From the NCBI RefSeq assembly GCF_040115645.1, contig NC_089550.1, positions 2,914,001-2,978,000 of the forward strand: 64,000 nucleotides of DNA, given 5' to 3'. This document shows positions 12,150 through 23,868 of this stretch, in pieces. The stretch is from Euwallacea fornicatus (lineage: Eukaryota > Arthropoda > Insecta > Coleoptera > Curculionidae). The notes under the pieces are model-generated. The model did no database searches. It worked only from the letters and a program-made list of their open reading frames with translations, and was not told the origin of the DNA. A program made the position numbers and the translations under genes. How positions within the stretch are numbered: position 1 is the stretch's first letter; each line of letters starts with the position of its first letter.

Positions 12150-13628
12150 AAATAGCCCCCCGCAACCTACTCATTTTCCTTTTAGACACTAATCAAAATG
12201 ATCAGCATTCTGCAAATATGCAAAACCATCATCTCCATTGTTGTTCCCTGTGGCACTATTTCAAGGAATGAACTGTTAATTGAATGTAGTATTTTAAGTG
12301 CTGCCCTTAATTGAATTTGTGCTCAGTGGAATTGGGTCCATACTGTGAACTATGAAGCAGGCTATAATAATCTACTCAAAAAGGAAACCCCAGTGAGGCT
12401 TCAAGAGACTGCTTACACAGGCAGCTTGATAGTGCCACATGATTTTTAGCACCCCAAGGATTGTTAGTATGTAAGAAAGATAATTCTGCACAAATGTCAC
12501 CATTTGGAGAATCTAACCCTCAAGAAGTTGTATAATTTAAAAAGCAGTTTGTTGTTTTTGCAAATTTTAAGGTGTGACAGTGTTACTAAAACTGGACTAT
12601 TGCATCTGCTCAGCCTTGAAAAGTTGCTAAATTTTATTATTTTGATCTTCTGTATGTTAAAGAAATGGTGAAGACAGATCTTTAACACATAAAAATGACA
12701 TGAAGTAGCATAGTGTTAGTTTTGATGAGGACCCAGTAGAATAGTTTTTTATAGTATAAGTTTAATATTTATTAATTATACAGATATGAGAGGTTTTTAA
12801 ACAAGTACAATAATGTTTTTAAAAACTCATGCATTCATCTATAGAAACTTTAAGTTTTTATGCAATTAAGTCATTTAACTGCCAAATAATGTTCCTGACA
12901 TTAATAAAAACCCGCATTTTATCGCGATAAAATCCAAATTTTTATTACACAAATGACCAATTTGTTTATTACCCCCCAGCAACTCGAATCTAACACAAAG
13001 GTAATATCAACTATGTAGTTTCAAGCACCTTCAAAAAATATCCCATTCAAAGACAGTTGGGATAAATCTGATATGAAATCCAAAAAAAAAGTTTAGTTAA
13101 TTGGGAGGCGTTCACAAATCCTGCAAACGCTAGTAACTCTTACATTGATTATTAAAGAATATGAATTTATGATCGATGTGTGTAATAAAGGACTTCAGAT
13201 CAAGTTTTCCCACAGTTCATCTCTCAAATTAACTAAAAAAGGCTATGATGCAACAATATGCTCGGCCAATTACTTTCAAGTAGAGTACAGTAACGATGAA
13301 ATTCTATCTAGACAGAATCAGTATAACCCTGTAATTTCAAAAATGTGCCAAAGAGATTAAAATTGTGCGAACGGTTACTTATATTTCGCTTGGAAATTAA
13401 CCTCTACCTAGGAAATGAAAATTGTGTTGTTAATAAATAAATTATTTGTTTAGAGTCAGTAATAAAGTAGTTTAATTGCGACATTTGTCCAGCCAGAATA
13501 TAATTCGAACTCAAGTTTTATTTAATGAATTTTATCTCAATCTTTACTTAATAGTTGTTTTCTCAAGCAATAATATTCAACATCTACAAAAATTTTTTGG
13601 TATCTCTACCAAAGTTACTCAATACAGT
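12150..13628. other. BRICK1 3' flank and intergenic DNA
   Basis: AT-rich sequence with several AATAAA-like motifs and no supported gene. It separates the 3' ends of BRICK1 (plus) and MEIOB (minus), so the two genes converge here. Confidence 0.5.
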
Positions 13629-15050
13629 TTAGTAAACCGGCAGCTTCCTTGAAACTTCCACGGGATTCGCTCGCTCCACATGTAAAACTGAAACAATGGG
13701 GGTTTGGCTAAGAGCGAAAATGACAGCCACATGGACTTTGCATTGCTCCAATAAGTACAACCATTTTAAGTTGCACTTCTCCTCGTCGGACATAGAGACA
13801 AATTGTTTAGGTGAACACCTCAAAACTTCCTCTGCTGTCGGCCCGCCTAATTTGCACTTCTTCAAAGTTCCCGTATGGTCAGACAGGGAGATGTTAATAT
13901 TGAAAGCAAGCTCGTGTTCTACCGGATCATTATCAAAAATGGCTCGACAGTCCGGATTATCGCACGTTACTTCGTTGATGATAACCTTACAGTAACCACA
14001 TTTGACCACGTAAGGACGAATAAGGCCATCCAAATCTAGCTGAGTCACAAAGGCAAAGAGCACCACTGTAAAGGAGGAACTTCCGCTTTGTTTGCCTGTC
14101 AGGCGGCTGTTTATGCGATAATGCAATTGATTGACAGTAACAACTTCGTCCACTGCTATACTGCCTGCGGGCAAAGAGGCCACAAATTGCTCGACAATGT
14201 CAAATGTTTCAATTGGGGCCACTTGCGCATATTCATACAACTCCTTTGTTTCTTTACTCATTGCAGGGTTTTCAGTGACTATAGTGCGTCCTGATGTTTG
14301 ACCTATATAGGCTTTGTGAAACTCCGACCACTCTATTTTCAAATCTGCTAAAAACAGGATAGTTGTTCTGGGCTTCCATGCTTCAGAACGCGTAATTACG
14401 TCTGGTTCCCATATGCTTATCTTGAAACTTGGAGCAGAGTAGTCAAAAATCTCAATATCCCGAACCTGTATGGTCTGGTTATTTTTGGTATTGACAGTTC
14501 TAATACAATTTAACCCTCTGACTGCCCCAAGCACATCAGCATACTTAATACTCTGACCTCTAGTGAGGATGTCGTGTAAGGGTACAAACATTGCAGTAGG
14601 CTTCGTGGGAATACGCAGCAAATCTTTAAATCTCTGCGTTCCATCAGGATGAGACACAATAACAGATCTCTCATTTAGAGACAGTTTGTAAGGAGACGTT
14701 ACCATAGGGCGGAAACACTCACTTTTGTCCTCTAACTTCCGGACAATAATCTGAGGGTCAACGATTTCAACTACACTTCCAGTAGAAAATTTATCATTGG
14801 CTTCCAATATTCGTTCGGCGTTGCCCCAGTAACTGACGTTAATATAATGCTGCATCGAGTCTCTGATGGTGAAGTTCCAAACAGCCTTTTGAATGGAGCC
14901 GCTTTCGGAGGACTGCGAAACAAATATATTGGGGCGCTGCTTCCCTATTATGATGCCTATCACGATCACATTTGTTAGATTTGTGTTCAAATTTTTCAAG
15001 TCCACTCTTTGAAGAGCTACGCGGTTGTAATTTGGTTTGGTTTTTTCCAT
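13629..15050 (-). CDS. MEIOB: MEIOB, meiosis-specific OB-fold protein (hold'em homolog)
   Basis: A single uninterrupted frame of 473 residues, slightly longer than the human protein. MEIOB is an RPA1-like single-strand DNA binder that works with SPATA22 in vertebrates, and as hold'em in flies, to stabilise recombination intermediates in meiosis. The sequence shows OB-fold strands (IGIIIGKQRPNIF; ADVLGAVRGLNCI; SFKISIWEPDV) and a four-cysteine cluster at C351, C354, C363 and C368. That cluster resembles the zinc ribbon inserted in the last OB fold of RPA1. The lack of introns stands out beside the many-exon neighbours and could reflect an old retroposition, although the gene is intact. It lies 374 bp downstream of NOC3 on the same strand. 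Confidence 0.88.
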   Translation of the reverse strand: MEKTKPNYNRVALQRVDLKNLNTNLTNVIVIGIIIGKQRPNIFVSQSSESGSIQKAVWNFTIRDSMQHYINVSYWGNAERILEANDKFSTGSVVEIVDPQIIVRKLEDKSECFRPMVTSPYKLSLNERSVIVSHPDGTQRFKDLLRIPTKPTAMFVPLHDILTRGQSIKYADVLGAVRGLNCIRTVNTKNNQTIQVRDIEIFDYSAPSFKISIWEPDVITRSEAWKPRTTILFLADLKIEWSEFHKAYIGQTSGRTIVTENPAMSKETKELYEYAQVAPIETFDIVEQFVASLPAGSIAVDEVVTVNQLHYRINSRLTGKQSGSSSFTVVLFAFVTQLDLDGLIRPYVVKCGYCKVIINEVTCDNPDCRAIFDNDPVEHELAFNINISLSDHTGTLKKCKLGGPTAEEVLRCSPKQFVSMSDEEKCNLKWLYLLEQCKVHVAVIFALSQTPIVSVLHVERANPVEVSRKLPVY

Positions 15051-15423
15051 TTTTAGCGAGTTTTACTTCGGGAATTGAAAGATTTTTTGAAAACAAAATG
15101 GCGATTGAGACTTTCAATTGTTTCGCTCAGCATTGCTTTTGTTCAAGCGTTTTTCGACTTTCATCACTAGAAACCAATTAAATTTGAAGACTTTCCAAAC
15201 TTTTGACGTTTAGTTTATTGAGCCAATAAAGATTTAGCAAAATTTAGATAAATGTCAATTTAAATCGTGGCGGCAAAGCTTAAACTAGCCAGTTTATTAA
15301 TTTCTTATCTTTCTGTAAAAATATATCTTTAAAAATACGTTATATTTCAAGAACACTCATATATATTTTTTAACGATCTTTATTAATCCAAAAATATCAA
15401 CATTCGAATATTAACAATCGAAA

Positions 15424-18400
15424 CTAATTGATTTTAAATGCTATCCAGAAAGGAGCGGGACTTCTAGTAACTTTCAGCAAATCGCGACATTCTTCCTCGA
15501 ATGCCGGATCGGCGAAATTCCTCTTTTTAGACCGAGCTTTCGGATTGGTGCCTTTCAAAACCGGCACCGGGGGATTGAAAGCCATTTGGGACATATCAAA
15601 TTCCTCATAAAGCTGCTCGATTGTCCTGAAAAATGTCATTAACAAAAACAATATTAATTTCAAAAAAAGACATACAGCTTTCCATATTCCAAAGGCAAAC
15701 TACCGTCTCCAGTAGCAGGGACCCCACTTGCAATATTTCTGGACATTTTCCTTACCACTGGATGATAATGCCTGGACAATAAAACCGTTTCAAAAAGGGC
15801 CGAATTTGAAGCATTGGCGTATTCAGGATCTTCAACCTCCGGCTGAAATTTCCCTTCACCACCTGAACTATCCAGGTCCAGTAATATGTCTATAGAGCGA
15901 TTGAGCTGCATTAAATTTTTGATTAACCCTAAACATCCTAATGAGCTACGAATGTGTTATAATAAAAAAAGACGGAATCACAATTATTTGATAAGGTACC
16001 CGTTGTGTAAAAGCTGCAAACTAAACGTCGCTAGCCTTTTCACGAAGTTAATGGTTCTTTTATTGGTAATTTTTTTCCTTCTTTTGACGAGGGCGTCAAT
16101 TAATGTTTTCAAGACAATGATACAGTTTTTATGGGTTTTGCCTGAATGCGTGGTTAAAAGGTCTCGGTACAAGTTAACATAAAACCTACAATGCGAATAA
16201 ATTGTTTAATTTGGGAGGAGCAATTCCATAATCCACATCCGTCTTTTACCTTGTTGGATCAATGTTGATAGCGTCTCCCTGTCCGCTCAACATAATGAAA
16301 ATTGTCTGTATGCAGTGCAATTGCTCTCTATATCCCAGCCAATCTTCCTTCAGTAAATTACTTAGGACATTCACTATATCCACATAATATTCTAAATTTA
16401 TACAGTGCGCAAATCTAAAAAAATATATTTATAATTTTTAGAAGTGTTTAAGTAGGAGAAATGTACTTAGTCAATCCCTCCAAGCATACGCTTAACATTT
16501 TCCTATTTTCTGAGTTCTTCAAAATGCGAAAGTAAATATTGAAAATTATTTTCGTAATTTCCGTTTGGTTTTTTTGCTTGGCCACTTGGCTTTCTTCCGC
16601 TTTCGTCTCTAACATTTCCTTCTCTAGTTCGTGCAGTTTTTTTTTCCTCTATTGCCCCACAAATTGAATTCAAACAATACCGCAAAACTCACAGAAATAA
16701 ACTCACCTTCCTCTCCCTTTTGGACAATTGCAAGAGTCTTCCTTTCTTAGCTTGCAGTTTCTTGTTTTTAACATCTTGCTCTTTTTTTGCATCTAAATTG
16801 ACATCTCTTAAATTCAAAACCAGCAAAACCTCTAACATTTCCGTGTTCACATTTTGTGCATGCGTTTTCAGGTAATTATTTATAAGTCGTAAAATCTGAA
16901 ATAACCAAATCTTTTCTCCTTAACTGATTCTAATAAACAAAGCAGTTAAACCAACTTTTAAAGTGATTTCCTCCTTTTTATCTTCCCGAATGACATTACA
17001 AATGAAGCCTTTAACTAAATTCCGGACGTTTTTTCTGGGATTGCTTAAAAACGGAACTACCACTTGGGCGATGTTTTGGGCGTAGTTGAAATATGGATGG
17101 GTAGATAAAAGTTCTGCCATTGCTTGGACAGATAGTTCAGATAGTTTAATTTCTTCCTAGTTAGAAGCAAATTGAGAGCTATTGCAACATTACCAGCAAA
17201 GTTTTGCCTTACTTCAGAAATCTTCCTAGAGTCCCCCTTTTTTTTAACCAACAAAAAGCAGTATTTCTCAAGCTTTTGTAAAAATTTCTTGTAGTAAAGA
17301 AGCAAATTTTCCTCATATTTTTGAAGTTTTAAGGTATCTTTTTTCAGCTTCACACCATCAACATTGATACCTTTTATTTCAAAGTCAGGAAGTATGTCTT
17401 TAAAAACCTCCAATAAAGACATTATGACTAACTTTCTTACTGTGAAGAACACTTCTGGAGTTTCATCATCCATTAGATTAAGTAATGTTCTGAGATTTGT
17501 TACTTTTTCCTCAGGATTCTCCAATAGTCCTGAACTTAATGTTCCTATATGGATTTTTTTTTGCCTTAACGTTTCATTTCTAGTAGCTAAAAGCTGGGTA
17601 ACCAAAATAGGTTTAGAGAGATCTATGTCAGTTTCATGAAGAGTGAAATCTTCTTCCTCACTACCCTCTTTTTCTTCATCAACATTTTGTGAAGCTTCTA
17701 ATATTGTTTCTTCCTTAGTTGCTTCACTGTCTTCTATGATTTCTTCAACAATTTCCTGATGTACCAACCCTTTTTCAGTTTTAACTGGTAATAAAGCTCT
17801 TATCCTTTTGGTTCTGGTGTCCTTAATTTGATCCTCATATACATTCTCCAAAGTGTCATCATCATCATGCTTCCTTTTTTTTGGTTTGGTGTATGACATG
17901 GCTTGCTGGTGACTTAAGTCCAATTATTTTTTCTTATGGCCCCCATTTAACATAAATACTTACCCAGAATACTTTACTTTATTTAAAATCCCATAACTTC
18001 TATTAGTAATGGCCTGCTTTAGGAAATCAAGATCGTCTTCTTCAACCATTTGAAGCATATCTTCCCCATGATCACTTTCGTCTTCTGAGGCATCATGCTG
18101 TTGAGGCGTGTTTTTTCCAGCTCTGTTGAGAACAGGCTGTTTTCTTGTTTTTTTAGAACCTTTTTTGATGAGTCCCTGTTTAATCAACTTGTTCTTTTTT
18201 TGGTTGTTCCGTTTTGCTTTTGATATTCTTGGTTTCTAAAAGATGAAAAGGGAAATGAGAACTATGCTGCCTTTGATTGTTCATAATTATAATTAAAACT
18301 TAAAAAAAATATCAGCTAACCAAAAACAGATTAGGGTCGTTTACGCTGTGAGAGGGGAGCAGGTAAAATGGTTTTTTTATTATGATATTAAGACCCCAAA

Positions 18401-18452
18401 ATGGAGTTTAAACTCGTAAGATGCAGGATTTGTGCAGACTTACCACCGACAT
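15424..18452 (-). CDS. NOC3L: NOC3 / NOC3L, nucleolar complex protein 3
   Basis: Ten exons encode about 791 residues, against 800 for human NOC3L. Borders are 18452-18444, 18235-17964, 17912-17213, 17156-16956, 16895-16707, 16648-16467, 16414-16250, 16185-16000, 15945-15676 and 15625-15424. The first exon codes only M-S-V. The N terminus is lysine-rich (KAKRNNQKKNK), then acidic, as expected for a nucleolar protein. HEAT-like helices follow (THPYFNYAQNIAQVVVPFLS), then the conserved CBF/NOC region with SRHYHPVVRKMSRNIASG and MAFNPPVP. NOC3 acts with NOC2 in 60S ribosome precursor maturation and transport, and is linked to replication licensing in yeast. The exon 3/4 junction uses GAA|GTAAGG at 17213, the only choice I found that keeps the frame. 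Confidence 0.93.
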
Positions 18453-21400
18453 GTTTACACTTGTTGTGCCCCTTTTTAATATACGAATTATTGGTTTATT
18501 TAACTTTAATTTAAAAAAATAAAAATACCGGAGCAGCCAAAAATATCATGTAGAACTAAAAAGTTTGGTTATATTGTGGTTCAAAATCGCACATGTCATA
18601 TCATGTGAATTTTACTTGATGGCTATTACCGATACAGTAGTAACCATTCACCAATGTTGCCAGATAATACAAAAGACTTTGCGAGATAGATAAATTCATT
18701 GATTCTATCTTACAAGAGTGTAATAATGATCCTTAATGTTTTTATTTTGAATGTTACAGGTCCATAATCTTTTTTGTGAATTTATTCTCAGAAATTTTTA
18801 AGAAAACAACAAGACATACAGGAATATACATTTTTAGCTTTCGAATAGATTTTATGTATTTATATAAGATAGATAAATATATATCATATATAAATATTAT
18901 TTAAAATATATATTATATTTACAATGTCTCTTAAAAAAAAAAAAAATTAAGTTTAAATTAAAGTTACGTAAATAATTATTCAACGTGATTACTCTGCCGT
19001 TGGCTTTCACTTGACTAGAAGAAATCCCTGAAAAGAACCAAAATAACCACCATAATGAGTTTTTATTTTAAAGCACAGTGCGCTCAAACCTGTTTCATAA
19101 ATCCGAAGTACCCCTGTTTACGGTACCAGACCCCAATATTCCCATACTCCCTCTAATTCACAAATAAACGCCATACGATGACTTCAGAAACCCTGCCCAC
19201 ATCGCCATAAGTCAGGAAAAAATGTATCACTATTTCGTCGTCGAGACAAGGCCGGTTCCGAGTAGTTTCCCCAAATAAGGAGAAATCTCGTGTAGGATGA
19301 AATTGCAGATTAATCACAAGGATTTTTACCAAAAACGAACGTCATTCTGTTTTGCATATACGGTGTTGTTAATGAGAGAGATTGCGTTTCGTTTAATGCT
19401 GTACTGCAATGTTCGAGATCTATATAGGAATTGAACGTTGCATTTTGCCTTTATATAGCAGAACTCATGTGTGAATACTACTAAACTTCCTGTGCATGGA
19501 CCTAGAATTGACAATTTTATTAATTATGAATCTAGAGATTCTTGATAATGAGAACCACATGAAGTTCAATATTTCTTATATGTAACTTAAGTTTTTAAAT
19601 TTGCTACAATGTCTCAAGAATATTATAGAAAGTCTTTCACCATTTTGTTAACAAAAATAGCCAACTTTGGTCATCCACTAGATAATAAATACATAGTGTA
19701 CTGCTAACAACGTTTTCTTGACTTTTTAATAGACTCATCAGTCTTTTTATCAATTGTTCATGTATGCCTATACGCTTAATAGCTCTTTTAAATTCGCCAT
19801 TAATCATCCTTCTAGTACTTCTTACACGGCGCATCATATATTACAATAAGTACAGCAAAATGATAATTAGACACATGAGTAATGAATACCAATTGCTATT
19901 CACAAAAGTGCATATTTCCTAGGTTTGCTTCGCCTTCTGCCCTCAGTACCTTCTTACATACTACTACTTTTCTTGGTTTATGTAGTCTTGTATAATGTAG
20001 GTTTCGCGTTTCAATTCTTCAATGTAGTAGGTTTGTTTTCAATACCGATAGTTGATTTATTTCTCGGCTTGGGGCGCAGACTGGGCTTGTCTGATCTTCG
20101 TCTTCAGTTTCCTGCGGTGCGCGGTCAATTCAGGTGCATACTCTCCAGTCATTCGCCTTTGGCTTTATTACTAAGACAAGTCTGGTCGGCACCAGGGTTA
20201 ATATCGCTTTGTAAACGTAAGTGCATTTTATTATTTTAGTTATTGCGTTACTTCATTAGGATGTACTTTATTTTAAAACAATGATTATAAAAAATTTTAC
20301 GTAATGTGACTGAACACTACGCATTTGACTGTGATCATGGAGTCTGGTAAAAATGGTGAAGGTATTTTCTAAAAAATGTAATTCATTTAAACATATTCAT
20401 ATGTTTTTTAAAATTACCTATTAATTTTTAAAATATTTTTAAAATTGCAATATTTCCAAAACATTTTTTCCCTTTTAAGGTATTGTTACGAAGGCACCTT
20501 ATCTCAAAAAATGACTTTCGAATTACATGAGATATTTTTTTAACGCTTACTATTATCAACACATGCATTTCCTGGTAACGATAACTCATTCCATTCATCA
20601 ATCGCATACACCACATAAATTTTAACATTTTTCCAAGAAATAACAAAGCCTTTTATTGTCTCCTCTGCTTGCATCTTTAACGAGTCTCATTCCTTAGATA
20701 AGCAAATAATTCTTTTTAACTACAAGACATCATGCATTGACCTCTATGTCCAGCAATTTAAATTCATTACGCAAAGTATTCTGAATTAAGACAATAGTTT
20801 CTGGATTTATGCAGTGCATTATATTGCAGAAATTTAAATGTTGAATCGTCATCCTGTTTATCGATTTTCATAACAAATATAGCGGCCTATCGGAAAATGT
20901 CTGTTCATTTTACATAGAGTCTATTAAGCGATGGCCATATACGTAAACTTATTCGTTGATTTATCATTTAACACGTGCGTAAATTCATTACTTCCAAGAG
21001 CTCGTAGACTCACAGTAAGAATTTGCGTTTAAGCGAATGCTCAACGATTGTATATATAGATGGAAAATTCCGATAGCCAAGCACTTGGTGCCGTTATTTT
21101 CCCACTATTTATTCATTTATACCAGAGAAGTGACAAATAAAACTATCTAAAAACTTCCTGCATCTTAAATGAACCATTAGGCGTTAAACGTCGCCGCCAG
21201 ATTGTCAAGATTCTGGGAAAAATTCTGGTATTTAAAATATAAATATTAAAATTGTTCGAATCCATATTGTGCAAACGTTACTCTTAATTATTAAAAAATA
21301 TCTGTATTTAACTTTCCTCTAAAAAAAATTACATCGGCTAGTAAACAACAATTACTGAAATTATGCAAACATTTTCATTCGCCAAACTATCAAAAATTTG

Positions 21401-22001
21401 GTTTGTAATTCACGAACAAACGCGGTTTACTCTCTATCACGCAAATAGGTCTTGAATAATTCACGCATTGAATATCTAAATAGAACCCAGAATTTATGAT
21501 TCCTATAAATTCCGATTTTATTGTCTGGTAAAAGCAAGTGCACTTGAATAAAAGTGCTTTCAAGTTGAATAGAACATTCGGTATTTAACACACTTTATCT
21601 CCAATGAAACGGATGGATGATGAATCTGATACCTTCCAGCGTCAAGTGCTGTTTAATAATAAATCTGTGTTAAATATTTGAAAAATGATATGTCATTATA
21701 GAAATGGTCTAGTTATGTGCATAGAAGAAATTTAGAAATTGGGACTACTGGTCAGATTTTAATTGATTGATGGGCTATTATTAGCAGTCAATAGGAAGGC
21801 TGTGAGCAAACAAACTTGATTATGCAAATTTTATGCGAGATGTGTACCCGATTCGTAAATAATCAAGCTTAAAAATCTTGCATCTCTTAAAATAAAGCTC
21901 CGAAAGCCCCCAAAAAATCCACTCCTTCAATTCCAGCGAGCATTATCCCATTAAAATGTTGGGACAACAACATACCTAAATTATTATTGTTCTGCAGAAA
22001 A
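18453..22001. other. intergenic region, including the likely 5' intron of Jupiter
   Basis: About 3.5 kb with no supported gene. It includes very AT-rich stretches around 18840-18960. The acceptor TTCTGCAG at 21990-21997, just before the Jupiter start codon, implies an upstream exon of Jupiter somewhere in this region, but I could not locate it. Confidence 0.45.
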
Positions 22002-22598
22002 ATGGCAAACGTCTTTATCGGCTTCCCCGAGCACCGCAACAGCAGCCGCGTATTGAAGCCTCCAGGAGGGGAAACCTCCAACATCTTCAACAGCGAAATT
22101 ATCCCAGATGTTATTCCTCAAAAACTTAAAGAAGGCAAGAACCGCGGCAGCAGCATTCAGGACATCCTGCGCTCTGAAACAGTCACCACCTCTTCAATTA
22201 GCGCTCTTTCCGAAGAAAAAATCTCTACTACCACCACTGTAAACGGGTCGAACACCATGACCATTATCCAGGAGAGTATTGAAAATGAAATGTCTAGTCC
22301 TGGAGCAATACGCTCAATCCCAGATATAGCCGCTGAAGTTACGTGCAAAGTGGAACAGATGAAGATCGAGGAGAAATCCTCGAAAATTGAGGCGACAGAG
22401 ACAAACTCTGAGGGAAATACTAAGGTAGTGGCTAATGAGAGTAACTCTGAAGCTTTACTGGAGCAAAGCTCTAGCGTGAAGAAGGGATCTTCGATTGGGG
22501 AGATTCTGAGTCAGGAGAGCATTGAAGAGAAGAAGAAGATTAAAGGGCTGCCCTCCCCGAGGGTGCCCCCAGGTGGGTTTTCATCCGGTTTGTGGTAA
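22002..22598 (+). CDS. Jupiter: Jupiter microtubule-associated protein (HN1/JPT family)
   Basis: One coding exon of 198 residues. The family signatures are SSRVLKPPGGETSNIF near the start and RVPPGGFSSGLW at the very end, with a low-complexity Ser/Thr/Glu-rich middle. Repeated KxGSSIxxIL units occur twice (RGSSIQDILRSE and KGSSIGEILSQE). Jupiter binds microtubules in interphase and mitosis in flies, and vertebrate JPT1/HN1 proteins are its relatives. I took the ATG at 22002, which sits in a good AAAAATGG context four bases inside the exon after a TTCTGCAG acceptor. Isoforms with another N-terminal exon are likely, since the acceptor requires an upstream exon that I have not found. Confidence 0.9.
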   Translation: MANVFIGFPEHRNSSRVLKPPGGETSNIFNSEIIPDVIPQKLKEGKNRGSSIQDILRSETVTTSSISALSEEKISTTTTVNGSNTMTIIQESIENEMSSPGAIRSIPDIAAEVTCKVEQMKIEEKSSKIEATETNSEGNTKVVANESNSEALLEQSSSVKKGSSIGEILSQESIEEKKKIKGLPSPRVPPGGFSSGLW

Positions 22599-23868
22599 AC
22601 GAGACAGTTAATTTTAGTTTTTTATTGCTGATTATTTATGGGTTGCATGACGCAATATACTGCATTTATTCATAGGAAAGGCGTTATATTATACACAATT
22701 TATTGTGAGGATATTTCATAGTTTTTTTATAGCTTATGATAATCATAAGGAAATTTATATTAGGTGCAACTAATTATTATATAGTAAGATGTTGTCCTAT
22801 ATACTACGTAAACTTTTAAATAAAAATTATTAAGATCTATAATGTTAATGTTGTTAATTCATCTCCCCAAACACGCATTAAATCGTTCTGTGCTTAAAAA
22901 GTAAAAACTTCATTTAAATAATTCATATTTGGCTTTACTCCTACTATCACCGGAGACTAGTTACCATTAGAATGTCTTTGTTGGGCTTTGTCTTCAAACC
23001 TCCGCATTTAAAGTTTTGTAACAAAGTCTATGTATCGCAGTTGAGGCACTATGAAGAGGGCGGGACAATGATACATGCAGGCGTCACTCACGGATCATAG
23101 CCGGGGTTGGGCAACATAATAAAATAGTTCTTGCATTGTTAAACGTAGAGTATGATTATTAGTTCATGTATTAGTTATTTCTTTGTTATCTATTGCATCA
23201 AAGAAAGAAGAAACTTTTTAAAATGGGAGCAGCGTTATTTTCTGGACATTCTGGTGGATCAACCCGAATGCCGCATTTCTTATAGGATGGTAGGATATTA
23301 TAAAAAAAAGTTGGTCCAAATCAACATGCTTCCCTCTATCGGCGGAAAAGTAAGCTTGACGTTAATGTCCAGCTCCAAACAAAATGGTTTTTAGTTACCT
23401 TAATTGAATGTGTTGTTATCTTTTTTTACTAGTATTTAAAAAAAGGAGACATAAACGCATTGATTAATATACTACATTCTCAAATGTACATAACTCAACC
23501 AATGACGTTCATCAGACAGACGACATCCATCCATATGCTTTCATAAAAAATTTTCAACTTTCGGTTTCGTTTCCATTCTCCATGATCAATTTTGCCTCTT
23601 CTAGTCATAGAAATTTTTATCGGGTTGTTGTACAGTCTCGATGCGATTCTACAGTAGCGATTGATGAAGATAGATTTCTAAAGAACTCTAAAAGCTCCAT
23701 GAATATTGTGGCCCCTCAGCAGTTACCACCATTAGAGCCTGCAGGCCAGGAAGCCAAATGAGTTGTTTGCAAACATACATTGATTTCCTCGAGTTTGGCG
23801 GCATTTCTTTCTTATAACTTCGAACATGTGATTAAATATATCTCCACAATTTGTTGAAGACCAGTGCA
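22599..23868. other. Jupiter 3' flank and RPRD2-like promoter region
   Basis: The stretch holds the presumed Jupiter 3' UTR, with an AATAAA-like motif (AAATAAAA) at about 22820, and the 5' flank of the next plus-strand gene. I see no coding sequence. Confidence 0.5.

Noticed and set aside
13145..13360. Plus-strand open frame of 71 codons between BRICK1 and MEIOB
   Set aside because: No family resemblance, no flanking splice sites, and its length is not unusual for this sequence.
18840..18960. Very AT-rich stretch considered as a satellite or origin
   Set aside because: It is only a simple AT-rich segment with no repeat period that I can define.
19925..20239. Plus-strand open frame of 104 codons rich in Leu and Phe
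   Set aside because: It looks like a hydrophobic protein, but its start has poor context. I see no similarity to any family and no neighbouring exons. The opposite strand offers nothing better.
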